Of a DNA stretch of 64,000 nucleotides, positions 17,737 through 25,544 are shown piece by piece. The notes beneath the pieces were generated by a model. That model searched no databases. It was not told the DNA's origin and saw nothing but the letters and a program-made list of their open reading frames with translations. The DNA is from CAVOHU01 sp963817885 (GTDB lineage Bacteria > Acidobacteriota > Vicinamibacteria > Vicinamibacterales > JAKQTR01), in contig CAWFQE010000012.1 in assembly GCA_963817885.1 (NCBI GenBank), positions 372,001 to 436,000 of the forward strand. The letters run 5' to 3'. A program made the position numbers and the translations under genes. Each line of letters begins with the position of its first letter. The stretch's first letter is position 1.

Positions 17737-18640
17737 CGGTTCGGTCATCATCCCGGTGGTCGGCATCAGCCTTGTCGCCGCGCTCGCATGGGGGGCAACG
17801 GGGTGCTCAGGATCGTCTTCGAAACAGCCGGAAAAGACAGTGATCCAGAACACCGGGTCCGACACCATGGTCAATCTCGCCCAGGCGTGGGCGGAGGAGT
17901 ATGCGAAGGTCGCGCCGCTGGTGTCCGTCGAGGTATCTGGAGGCGGATCAGGGACGGGAATCGCCGCGCTGGAGAACGGCACCGTCGATATCGCGAACGC
18001 CAGTCGACAGGTCGAGCCACAGGAAGCGGCGACGGCCAAGAAGAACACCGGCAAGGAACCCCGCGAATTCATGGTCGGTTTCGATGCGCTCGCCGTGTAT
18101 GTCAACAGGAGCAATCCCATCGAGGAGATCACCTTCGAGCAACTCGCCGCGATCTACGCCGAAGGCGGGAAGGCGACGAAGTGGTCGGAGATCGGCGTGA
18201 AGATGCCTGGCGGTGCTGACGAAATCATCCGTGTCAGCCGGCAGTCCAATTCGGGTACCTATGCCTACTTCCGGGAGGCCGTGCTCGGCAAAGGACGGGA
18301 TTTCAAGCTCGGCTCGCGTGACATGCAGGGATCGAAGGACGTGGTGGAGCTGGTATCGAAGACCCCGGGTGCGATTGGATACAGCGGCATGGGGTACGCG
18401 ACTCCGGAAGTCAAGATGCTCCGCGTCGCCCGAAAAGCCGGCGAGCCCGCGTTCGCACCGACGGTCGAGAACACGCTGAACCACACATATCCCATCGCGC
18501 GCCCGTTGCTGATGTACACATTGGGTGAACCGACCGGCGAAGTGAAGAAGTATCTCGACTGGGTGCATTCCGACGCCGGGCAGAAGATTGTCCGGTCCAC
18601 CGGCTACGTGCCGCTGCCGCAGGCTGGCGCCAAACAGTAG
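17711..18640 (+). CDS. pstS: Phosphate ABC transporter, substrate-binding lipoprotein
   Basis: 309 residues. An N-terminal hydrophobic stretch ending GATGCSGSS is a lipobox, so the mature protein is lipid-anchored outside the membrane. The PstS phosphate-binding segments are present: NTGSDTM, SGGGSGTGIAAL, NASRQVEPQE, RQSNSGTYAYF and GAIGYSGMGY, which supply the Ser, Thr, Arg and Asp ligands that wrap phosphate. It lies inside the phoU-pst operon, starting 26 bases before the phoU stop, and precedes pstC by 28 bp. Confidence 0.93.
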   Translation: MQTAHRRSDGSVIIPVVGISLVAALAWGATGCSGSSSKQPEKTVIQNTGSDTMVNLAQAWAEEYAKVAPLVSVEVSGGGSGTGIAALENGTVDIANASRQVEPQEAATAKKNTGKEPREFMVGFDALAVYVNRSNPIEEITFEQLAAIYAEGGKATKWSEIGVKMPGGADEIIRVSRQSNSGTYAYFREAVLGKGRDFKLGSRDMQGSKDVVELVSKTPGAIGYSGMGYATPEVKMLRVARKAGEPAFAPTVENTLNHTYPIARPLLMYTLGEPTGEVKKYLDWVHSDAGQKIVRSTGYVPLPQAGAKQ

Positions 18641-18668
18641 AACCTGAGCGATTCGACCTTCAACCTCA

Positions 18669-19562
18669 ATGCAGACTCGGCGCCGGTGGGAAATCCTTGT
18701 CGAAACAGCGATTGAGGCACTGATCCGCCTGTGCGGCGTCAGTGCGATCCTGTTCGTCTTCGGGATCTTCTTCTTCGTGTTTCGCGAGGGGGCCGGCTTC
18801 CTGTTTTCCGGCTTCAATCCTCTCGAATTCTTCACCAGTCCCGAGTGGTATCCGACGTCCCAGAGCCACGTGCGCTACGGTGTGCTCGCGCTCATCGCAG
18901 GCACGGCGAGCGTGACGGCCCTGGCGATGGCGATCGCCGTCCCGTTCGGTGTCGGGGCTGCGATCTTCGTCTCCGAGTTCTGTGGTCCGCGTTGGAAGGA
19001 AACGCTCAAGATCACGATCGAGCTCCTGGCGGCCATCCCCTCGGTCGTGTGGGGGTTCATCGGCCTCACGGTGATGAATCCGCTCATCATGAGCACGTTT
19101 GGCGTACCCATTGGTCTCAACGTGCTGAATGGCGGCGTGGTTCTCGCCCTGATGAGCGTGCCGATCATCGTTTCGATCGGTGAGGACGCGTTGCGAGCCG
19201 TGCCGGACTCCTATCGCGAGGCCGCCCTCGCGCTCGGCGTAACGCGGTGGCAGATGGTCTACCGCGTGTTGCTGCCGGCGGCGAAGAACGGGCTGCTGGC
19301 GGCGGTGTTGCTCGGCGTAGGCCGGGCCGTGGGCGAGACGATGGCCGTGCTCATGGCGACCGGGCACGCCGTGAAGATCCCGACCAGCGTGATGGACTCG
19401 GTGCGGACCCTGACCGCGACGATCGCCGCCGAGCTTGGGGAAGCCCCGGTGAAGTCCGAGCACTACCAGGTGCTGTTCATCATCGGCATCCTCCTGTTTT
19501 CCATCACCTTTGTCGTCAACCTGACGGCCGACCTCGTCGTGCGCGGGATTCGACGCCGATGA
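18669..19562 (+). CDS. pstC: Phosphate ABC transporter permease PstC
   Basis: 297 residues with six predicted membrane helices. The permease cytoplasmic coupling motif reads EAALALGVTRWQMVYRVLLPAAKNG in two adjoining stretches, and AIPSVVWGFIGL and GRAVGETMAVLMATG are characteristic PstC segments. It pairs with PstA to form the membrane channel for phosphate. The ATG at 18669 has no clear Shine-Dalgarno; coupling to pstS translation 28 bp upstream is likely. Confidence 0.93.
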   Translation: MQTRRRWEILVETAIEALIRLCGVSAILFVFGIFFFVFREGAGFLFSGFNPLEFFTSPEWYPTSQSHVRYGVLALIAGTASVTALAMAIAVPFGVGAAIFVSEFCGPRWKETLKITIELLAAIPSVVWGFIGLTVMNPLIMSTFGVPIGLNVLNGGVVLALMSVPIIVSIGEDALRAVPDSYREAALALGVTRWQMVYRVLLPAAKNGLLAAVLLGVGRAVGETMAVLMATGHAVKIPTSVMDSVRTLTATIAAELGEAPVKSEHYQVLFIIGILLFSITFVVNLTADLVVRGIRRR

Positions 19563-19593
19563 GCGTCCATGCGGTGAGGGGGTAGTCGCGAGC

Positions 19594-20478
19594 GTGTTCC
19601 AAGCCACCCGGTTGAGCCGTCGCAAGCGCTATAGCGAGGTCGTCGCTCAGGCGATCTTCCTCGCGATGACGTTGACGATGGTCTTGCCGCTGGTCCTCAT
19701 CGTGGGGTACCTGTTCTACCAGGCGTGGCCGATCCTGTCGTTGGACTTCCTGCTGTCGGTTCCCAAGCATGGGATGCGGGCGGGAGGGATCTGGTCGCCG
19801 CTGCTGGGCACGCTGTACCTGGTCGTGCTCTCGCTGGTGATCGCCACGCCGATTGGCGTCCTGGCGGCGATCTTCCTCAACGAATACGCCCGCGAGAGCT
19901 GGCTCACGCGCGTCATCAACCTCGCCGTCGTCAACCTGGCGGGCGTGCCCAGCATCGTTCACGCGTTGTTCGGTCTCGGCGCATTCGTGCTGTTCGCCCA
20001 CCTGGGCAAGTCGATCCTGGCCGCGTCGCTGACCCTCGCGATCATGACGATGCCGGTGATCATCGCCAGCACGAAAGAGGCGCTCGCCTCGGTCCCGATG
20101 GCATTTCGTGAAGCGTGCTGGAACGTCGGCGCGACCCGGTGGCAGACGGTCAGGCACGTCGTGCTCCCCAACTCCATCAGCGGCATTCTCACGGGTGTCA
20201 TCCTGCAGGTCTCCCGCGCCGCGGGGGAGACTGCGCCCATCATGTTCACCGGCGCCGTGTTCTTCAAGGCCATTCCCGAGGGCAAACTGTTCGCCTACGG
20301 GCTGTTCGACCAGTGCATGGCGCTGTCGATGCATCTCTTCACGATTTCCACCCAGGTGCCTGATCTCCCGAAGGCGCTCCCGTACGGGACCGCAGTCGTG
20401 CTGCTCGGCGTCGTCCTGCTCGTCAATGCGATGGCGATTGTGCTGCGTGTCTACTTGCGCGCGCGGAAGAAATGGTGA
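19594..20478 (+). CDS. pstA: Phosphate ABC transporter permease PstA
   Basis: 294 residues, six predicted helices. The family features are PLLGTLYLVVLSL, AIFLNEYARES, GVPSIVHALFGLGAF and the coupling loop EACWNVGATRWQTVRHVVLPNS, followed by SRAAGETAPIMFTG. It starts at a GTG 31 bp after pstC, with a G-rich tract (GAGGGGG) about 11 bases upstream, and overlaps the first ATPase gene by 7 bases. Confidence 0.93.
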   Translation: MFQATRLSRRKRYSEVVAQAIFLAMTLTMVLPLVLIVGYLFYQAWPILSLDFLLSVPKHGMRAGGIWSPLLGTLYLVVLSLVIATPIGVLAAIFLNEYARESWLTRVINLAVVNLAGVPSIVHALFGLGAFVLFAHLGKSILAASLTLAIMTMPVIIASTKEALASVPMAFREACWNVGATRWQTVRHVVLPNSISGILTGVILQVSRAAGETAPIMFTGAVFFKAIPEGKLFAYGLFDQCMALSMHLFTISTQVPDLPKALPYGTAVVLLGVVLLVNAMAIVLRVYLRARKKW

Positions 20479-21236
20479 TGCCCGACGGAAAAGTTGAGTT
20501 CGTGGATCTTCGGGTCCGCTATGGACGCCGTGAGGCGTTGAAGGGCGTGACCTTCGACGTTCGCCATCACGAGATCCTCGGCGTCATCGGTCCCGCACAA
20601 TCTGGCAAGACCACCTTGCTGAGGACCATCAACCGTACGATCGACCATGTGCCTGGCGCTGTCGTGTCGGGATCGGTTCGCGTCGACGGCGAGGACGTCC
20701 GACTGACCCGGGACCTGTTCGGCCTCAGGCGGAAGATCGGAATGGTGGCGCCCCTGCCGGTCGGGCTGCCCATGTCGATCTACGACAATGTGGCGTTTGC
20801 TCCGCGGATGGCGGGCGTTCGGGACCGGGCTGATCTCGAACAGCGGGTCGAGAACTCTCTGCGCCAGGCGGCGCTGTGGGACGAAGTCAAGGACCGGCTC
20901 AACAGTCTCGGCACCAAGCTGTCTGGCGGGCAGCAGCAGAGGCTGACCATCGCCCGCGCGCTCTCCCACGACCCCGAGGTGCTCTGTCTCGATGAGTTCT
21001 CGATCGCCATCGATCCGGTCACCACGATGCGCATCGAGGACGTGCTGCGGGAGCTTCGCTCGACGGTGACGATCGTCCTCGTCACGAATCTGGTGCAGCA
21101 GGCACGACGGCTGGCCGACCGTACCGCGTTCCTGTTCAACGGCGAGCTCGTCGAGATTGGCACCACCGAGGCGGTCTTCTCCGACAAGCCTGTCAGCCGA
21201 AAGACCTATGACTACGTGAACGGGATATTCGGATGA
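20472..21236 (+). CDS. pstB: Phosphate ABC transporter ATPase, first subunit (degenerate own site, intact signature)
   Basis: 254 residues, PstB family. Walker A GPAQSGKT (40-47), signature LSGGQ (150-154) and Walker B LCLDE (Asp174, Glu175) are intact. Two catalytic-site residues are lost: the Q-loop, normally MVFQRP, reads MVAPLP with Pro94 in place of Gln; and the switch His, normally LVTHNM, reads LVTNLV with Asn206. The D-loop is also altered (IAID for SALD). This subunit can bind ATP and offer a good signature, but should hydrolyse poorly at its own Walker site. It overlaps pstA by 7 bases and the second ATPase by 4. Confidence 0.9.
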   Translation: MVMPDGKVEFVDLRVRYGRREALKGVTFDVRHHEILGVIGPAQSGKTTLLRTINRTIDHVPGAVVSGSVRVDGEDVRLTRDLFGLRRKIGMVAPLPVGLPMSIYDNVAFAPRMAGVRDRADLEQRVENSLRQAALWDEVKDRLNSLGTKLSGGQQQRLTIARALSHDPEVLCLDEFSIAIDPVTTMRIEDVLRELRSTVTIVLVTNLVQQARRLADRTAFLFNGELVEIGTTEAVFSDKPVSRKTYDYVNGIFG

Positions 21237-22015
21237 TCCCCAGCGCGTCCACAGACCTCTGCATCGTGACCCGGCGCCTCAACCTCTGGTACGGCGACTT
21301 CCAGGCGCTGAAAGACGTCGATCTGGGGATCCGCCACGGTCAGATCGCCGCGCTGATCGGTCCGTCCGGCTGCGGAAAGACCACGCTGCTGCGGTGCTTC
21401 AACCGCATCAACGAGCGCTACGGCTACGTGAGGACCACCGGCGAGATTGCGATCCTCAATCAGAACATCTACGCGCCGGACGTATCCCTGGTCGAATTGC
21501 GCAAGGCCGTCGGCATGGTCTTCCAGCGACCCAACCCGCTTCCCATCTCGGTCTACGAGAATGTCGTGTTTGGCTTGCGGATCCACAGCGGATACGGATC
21601 ACTCAGAAGATCCGGGCTGGATGAGGCGGTCGAGCAGGCTTTGACTGAGGTGTCGCTCTGGAAGGACCTCAAAGACCGCCTTCACACCCGTGCCACCTCC
21701 CTCCAACTCGAACAGCAGCAGAAGCTCTGCATCGCGCGTCTGCTCCCGCTGAAACCTGAAGTCATCCTGATGGACGAGCCGTGTTCGGCCCTGGACGTCG
21801 AGGCGACACTCGGCATCGAAGAGCTGATGCAGACGCTGGCGGGCCGCTATACGATCCTCATCGTGACCCACAACATGGCTCAGGCCAGGCGCGTCAGCCA
21901 GGAATGCTCCTTCATGCTGATGGGAGAGCTCGTCGAACATGCGCGGACCGAGGACCTCTTCCTGACGCCCCGAGACGAGAGGACTGCCGACTACATCGAG
22001 GGCAGATACGGGTGA
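21233..22015 (+). CDS. pstB: Phosphate ABC transporter ATPase, second subunit (intact own site, degenerate signature)
   Basis: 260 residues, PstB family. Walker A GPSGCGKT, Q-loop MVFQRP (Gln98), Walker B MDEP (Asp181, Glu182), D-loop SALD and switch His213 (IVTHNM) are all canonical. The signature is not: where LSGGQQQRL is expected it reads LQLEQQQKL (157-165). Its losses are the mirror image of those in the ATPase encoded just upstream, as expected for a heterodimer with one working composite site. It starts 4 bases inside the previous gene and ends the operon; paired hairpins follow at 22179 and 22271. Confidence 0.9.
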   Translation: MIPSASTDLCIVTRRLNLWYGDFQALKDVDLGIRHGQIAALIGPSGCGKTTLLRCFNRINERYGYVRTTGEIAILNQNIYAPDVSLVELRKAVGMVFQRPNPLPISVYENVVFGLRIHSGYGSLRRSGLDEAVEQALTEVSLWKDLKDRLHTRATSLQLEQQQKLCIARLLPLKPEVILMDEPCSALDVEATLGIEELMQTLAGRYTILIVTHNMAQARRVSQECSFMLMGELVEHARTEDLFLTPRDERTADYIEGRYG

Positions 22016-22178
22016 GCCGTGCGCGTGCGGCCACGAATTCACATGGAAGTCACCCGCCTGCAACAGTGTTGCCCCACCCGTGCGGTGTACTGGTGATGCC
22101 CGTGAGGCAGCGCCAGGCGGCCGTGCATCAGGCGCGCTCCGGCCAGATGGACGCTGGTGGCGGGCACACCCTCCACCC

Positions 22179-22203
22179 CAGGCTCCCGGTATACGGGAGC
22201 CTG
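22179..22203. terminator. Hairpin 1 after the pst operon
   Basis: Perfect 10-bp stem CAGGCTCCCG / CGGGAGCCTG with a 5-base loop, followed by TTCTTCT. A second hairpin with the same stem is 68 bases on. The position, about 165 bases after the last pst stop, suits a transcription terminator, but no long T run follows, so a repeat element or attenuator is the alternative. Confidence 0.45.
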
Positions 22204-22270
22204 TTCTTCTCCGCCCTGGTTCAGCCGGGCTCCTGCCGGTCAGCGACGCCGACCGAGCGTCCATCCTCCC

Positions 22271-22295
22271 CAGGCTCCCGGCAACCGGGAGCCTG
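22271..22295. terminator. Hairpin 2 after the pst operon
   Basis: Perfect 11-bp stem CAGGCTCCCGG / CCGGGAGCCTG with a 3-base loop. The stem is the same as hairpin 1 with one more pair and a different loop, which suggests duplication or conserved function of the paired stem. No T run follows. Confidence 0.45.
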
Positions 22296-22413
22296 TCATC
22301 CAACATCCGGTGCGACCCGTGAACCGGTGGGACGTCGCTGCCGCGGGTGGATGGATCCCTTGCTCGACGTTTTGGAGGCATCCCGCCGGCAAGATGCACG
22401 GGATTTCACCCGC

Positions 22414-22440
22414 GTGACGCCGCCATGAAGGCCCGGTAAC
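22414..22440 (+). promoter_or_regulatory. Candidate Pho-box-like repeats upstream of the PHP gene
   Basis: GTGAC (22414), ATGAA (22425) and GTAAC (22436) are spaced exactly 11 bases, resembling the array upstream of phoU. It lies about 165 bases before the PHP gene. The middle unit is poor, so chance is not excluded. Confidence 0.3.
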
Positions 22441-22605
22441 GTTTCGAACGCGCTGGGCCGATGCATGGCGTGAAGGCCCATGACAAAGATCACGCACTGT
22501 TTGCCGACGTTTCACATCGCCGAAATAGCCGCCCTGTAACCTCGGGTCTCCTGCGCCGGTGCAGCACGGACCGCGCACCGGGTCACTTCAGAGGGAGACA
22601 GACCT

Positions 22606-24249
22606 ATGAGGATGGGGCGTTTGTTCTACGTGACGGTGGCGGCCTGCGTCATCGCCTCGGTGTTACTGATCGCGACGCCGAGCGAGGATCGTGGGGAGCA
22701 TGCCGGTACCTGGGTCGCCGGCGATTTTCATACCCACACGTATCTCACCGACGGTTCGCACACGGAGGCTGACGTGCTTGCCCACGCGTTTGGCGGCAGC
22801 TACTCCAGCGCGTCCGGAATCGTTCACGTGCCCGGATTCGGGCTCGACTGGATGGCCAATTCCGAACACGGGGGACTGGGCGCGCGGAATTCGTTCGGCT
22901 TGCTGTGGACCGACCCCCTGATCCAGCCTCCGACGGTGTTTCTGGGCACGCCCTGGCCGGCACCGTCGATGTATCGCTGGCAGTCGCTGCGGGACTATTC
23001 GTTTCCGATCATCCAGGCGGCCCGCCATCTCTACCGCGACAAGGTCATCGTGCAGGCCGTCGAATGGAACGTACCGAAGCACGAGCACGCCAGCGTCGGG
23101 TTCGTGGCCGATGAACCGGCCGCGGTGGTGAATTTCGAGTACGCCTGCGATGCGGCGGATAGCGACACGTCGTGGGGCACGCTCAAGATGAACAGGACGC
23201 ATCTCGACGCGGTTGCCTGCGTCCAGGCGCTCCAGGCCGACGCCCGCACCCGGCAGAGCAGTTACGTTCTGCTCAATCACCCCTCACGCAAGCTCCTGTA
23301 CTCGGCGGCCGACATCCGGGACCTGAACAACGCCGGTCCGGACGTGGTCTTCGGGCTGGAAGGGATGCCGGGCCATCAGAAGGAGACCTCGCGGGGCGGC
23401 TACGGAACGACGGGTCTCAAGGACGCGAGTGGCAACGACCTGACCTACGCGGCACGGACCTACGGCGGCGCCGACTACATGCTGGCTCACCTCGGGGGGC
23501 TCTGGGATTCGCTGCTCGGCGAGGGCCGTCATTTCTGGGTGTTCGCGAATTCCGACTTCCATTCCAGCGGGGCCAACGCGGACTTCTATCCTGGCGAGTA
23601 CGCGAAGTCCTACACGTATGCGACATGCCGGCACGAAGACGCAGGGCGCCGCGCGGAGGAAGGGCGCCGGTGCTGGTCGGCCGCCGATGTGGTGGACGGC
23701 ATGCGATCCGGCAATTCGTTCGCGGTCCACGGCGATCTGATCGATGCCCTGGACTTCACCGCCCGGTCCCGCGATGAGGTCGCGACGATGGGGCAGACCC
23801 TTGAAGTCCGGCGCGGCACGAATGTGCGGATTTCGATCCGATTCAAGAGTCCCTATCTGAACGCGCTCGGCGATGCGGTCAGCGTGGATCACGTGGACCT
23901 GATTTCGGGGCGGGTGACCGGTTCGATCCCGAAGACGCTGCTCGACGGGACGCTCAACCCGGCGTACGCATCCGACACGAATCCGACGACCGCAGTGGCG
24001 GCCCGGTTCCCCGGCGCCTCGCTCGAGCGTGACGGCGACTGGTACGTCGTCACCTACGTGCTCCGCGATGTGCACGAGGACCTGTATGTCCGTCTCAGGG
24101 GAACGAACCTGGCTGTTGGAACTCCCAACGAAATCGACAACCAGGGGAACCCGCTGGTCGACGACCTGGTGGGAATCAACGACGCCTTCAAGGCCCGGTC
24201 CGACCTCTGGTTCTACTCGAACGCGATCTTCGTGAAAGTCGTGCAGTAG
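22606..24249 (+). CDS. Secreted PHP-domain phosphoesterase
   Basis: 547 residues. An N-terminal hydrophobic segment (about 5-24) is a signal peptide or anchor. PHP-fold metal motifs follow: GDFHTHTYLTDGSHT (about 39-53), NSEHGG (about 86-91), LEGMPGHQ in the middle and ANSDFHSSG (about 310-318), giving the His, Glu and Asp ligands of a metal-dependent phosphoesterase. The C-terminal 170 residues look like a beta-rich domain. GGGAG is 8 bases before the ATG. It follows the pst operon in the same direction and has a long leader with candidate phosphate-control repeats, so release of phosphate from external esters is a reasonable guess, not shown. Confidence 0.75.
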   Translation: MRMGRLFYVTVAACVIASVLLIATPSEDRGEHAGTWVAGDFHTHTYLTDGSHTEADVLAHAFGGSYSSASGIVHVPGFGLDWMANSEHGGLGARNSFGLLWTDPLIQPPTVFLGTPWPAPSMYRWQSLRDYSFPIIQAARHLYRDKVIVQAVEWNVPKHEHASVGFVADEPAAVVNFEYACDAADSDTSWGTLKMNRTHLDAVACVQALQADARTRQSSYVLLNHPSRKLLYSAADIRDLNNAGPDVVFGLEGMPGHQKETSRGGYGTTGLKDASGNDLTYAARTYGGADYMLAHLGGLWDSLLGEGRHFWVFANSDFHSSGANADFYPGEYAKSYTYATCRHEDAGRRAEEGRRCWSAADVVDGMRSGNSFAVHGDLIDALDFTARSRDEVATMGQTLEVRRGTNVRISIRFKSPYLNALGDAVSVDHVDLISGRVTGSIPKTLLDGTLNPAYASDTNPTTAVAARFPGASLERDGDWYVVTYVLRDVHEDLYVRLRGTNLAVGTPNEIDNQGNPLVDDLVGINDAFKARSDLWFYSNAIFVKVVQ

Positions 24250-24500
24250 GCGACCGCCATCTGTGCCGGGCCCATGTGAGTCCGGCACAGGCGACGCCTG
24301 GAATCTGATCGACAGCACCGAGGTTGGCGCGTCAGCGGCCGTGCCGATGGCGCGTCAGCCTCGGCCTCCCTCCACGCCCGCAGGACGTCCTGAGCCTGAC
24401 GCGACGGTGGCATCCATAGCCTTCCCTGTTCCCGAAAAGTGTTACAGCTAGTTAGCATTCCGCATTCGCCGCCGTAACGCCGGAGGTGTTTCATGAAGAC

Positions 24501-25346
24501 ATGAACACATTCGCGCATCCACTGCCTGGTGCCCACGCAGACGGCACCATCGCCTACCCGTCACACAAGGTGCCGTGCCAGCTCCACATCTACACGCAAA
24601 ACGCGTTTGGGCTGCCGTTCACCGGTCGCGCCCGGCGATTCCGCGCGCTCACGAAACTGATCCGCGATCTGGCCCCGGACCTGGTATTCCTGCAGGAAGT
24701 CCTGTTTGGCGGAGATGAGGAGATGCTTCGGATCGAGGGCTACCACACGGCATGCCTCCCCAATGGGATGTTCAACCGCGGCGGCCTCCTCACGCTCAGC
24801 CGCGTGCCGCTTTCACGAGTCCGGTTTCACCCGTTCACCGCGCAGGGCGCATGGACCAATCGCCAGCTCTCCGATCGCTTCCTGGGCAAGGGGTGGCTCG
24901 AGGCCGAGGCGTCCGAGTGGGGCATCACGCTGGTCAACACCCACCTGGTCTCAACCTACCGGGAGTCCGACGGCTTCGTCCACGACACCGAACAGGAAGC
25001 ACAACTGCATCAGCTGCTCCACAGGGTCGAGCACCTCGGGCCGTCGGTTATCGCTGGCGACTTCAATTTCACCGAGGGCACCCCGTTTCACCGGATGGCG
25101 ATTGAACGCGTCGAAGACGTGGCACGAGGTCTCCATCCGTCGGGCATCGGGCGCCTGCTTCCCAAGCTCGATCACATCTTCGTGCACAGTCTGGGCTGGC
25201 AGGAAGCCCGCGCGGTTCGGGTGCCGCCTGGAAGGCTGGCAGGTCCCCGGGGGACCGTATCGGTATCGGATCACGCCGGCGTCTCGGTGCAGCTCGAACT
25301 GGCGTGGCAGAGCTTCGCGCCGGTAGTCCCGGTCTTTCCCAATTGA
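24501..25346 (+). CDS. Endonuclease/exonuclease/phosphatase (EEP) family hydrolase
   Basis: 281 residues. EEP-fold metal and catalytic motifs in order: YTQNAFGLP, DLVFLQEV (catalytic Glu), VNTHLVSTY, AGDFNF (Asp and Asn), LDHIFV and SDHAGVSVQL (catalytic Asp-His). Members cleave phosphodiesters or phosphomonoesters, from DNA to inositol phosphates and sphingomyelin; no signal peptide is clear. Two starts are possible: a GTG at 24486 that sits on the GGAGG, or the ATG at 24501 that follows it by 14 bases; the latter is chosen. It lies 250 bp after the PHP gene in the same direction. Confidence 0.82.
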   Translation: MNTFAHPLPGAHADGTIAYPSHKVPCQLHIYTQNAFGLPFTGRARRFRALTKLIRDLAPDLVFLQEVLFGGDEEMLRIEGYHTACLPNGMFNRGGLLTLSRVPLSRVRFHPFTAQGAWTNRQLSDRFLGKGWLEAEASEWGITLVNTHLVSTYRESDGFVHDTEQEAQLHQLLHRVEHLGPSVIAGDFNFTEGTPFHRMAIERVEDVARGLHPSGIGRLLPKLDHIFVHSLGWQEARAVRVPPGRLAGPRGTVSVSDHAGVSVQLELAWQSFAPVVPVFPN

Positions 25347-25495
25347 AGCCTGGTGTCGCGCCGGCAGGAACCGGCCGCGAGGCGCCGCACCAGCGCCGAT
25401 CCGCTGTGCCCCTGCTGCCGGCGGTGTAACGCATGATGTCGCCCGTCGGACCTCGAGAGGAGCCCGGCGGTCGCGGGTGCTCGATTTACGCGGAA

Positions 25496-25522
25496 TTGAC
25501 TTGTCCGTCACGTCCACGTCAT
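25496..25522 (+). promoter_or_regulatory. 11-base-phased GTCA repeats just before the GT9 gene
   Basis: TTGAC (25496), GTCAC (25507) and GTCAT (25518) lie at exact 11-base steps; GTCAC/GTCAT match the core of the E. coli Pho box (TGTCAT). The array ends only 22 bases before the ATG at 25545, which is closer than usual for an activator site, so either translation starts further in or the resemblance is accidental. Confidence 0.3.
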
Positions 25523-25544
25523 ACCCACCACTCAAGATGTCGAC

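Larger units (their letters stand above)
22016..22605. other. 590-bp gap after the pst operon
   Basis: The longest non-coding stretch in the window. It contains two near-identical hairpins (22179-22203, 22271-22295), an 11-base-phased repeat (22414-22440) and the leader of the PHP gene. Open frames here have no recognisable product and overlap the palindromes. No tRNA fold was seen. Confidence 0.6.

Noticed and set aside
22016..22605. Small coding genes in the gap after pst
   Set aside because: Open frames overlap the hairpins in several phases, lack ribosome sites and have no recognisable sequence.
24250..24500. Phased repeat upstream of the EEP gene (GTTAC, GTTAG)
   Set aside because: The units are 10 and not 11 bases apart and further steps do not match.
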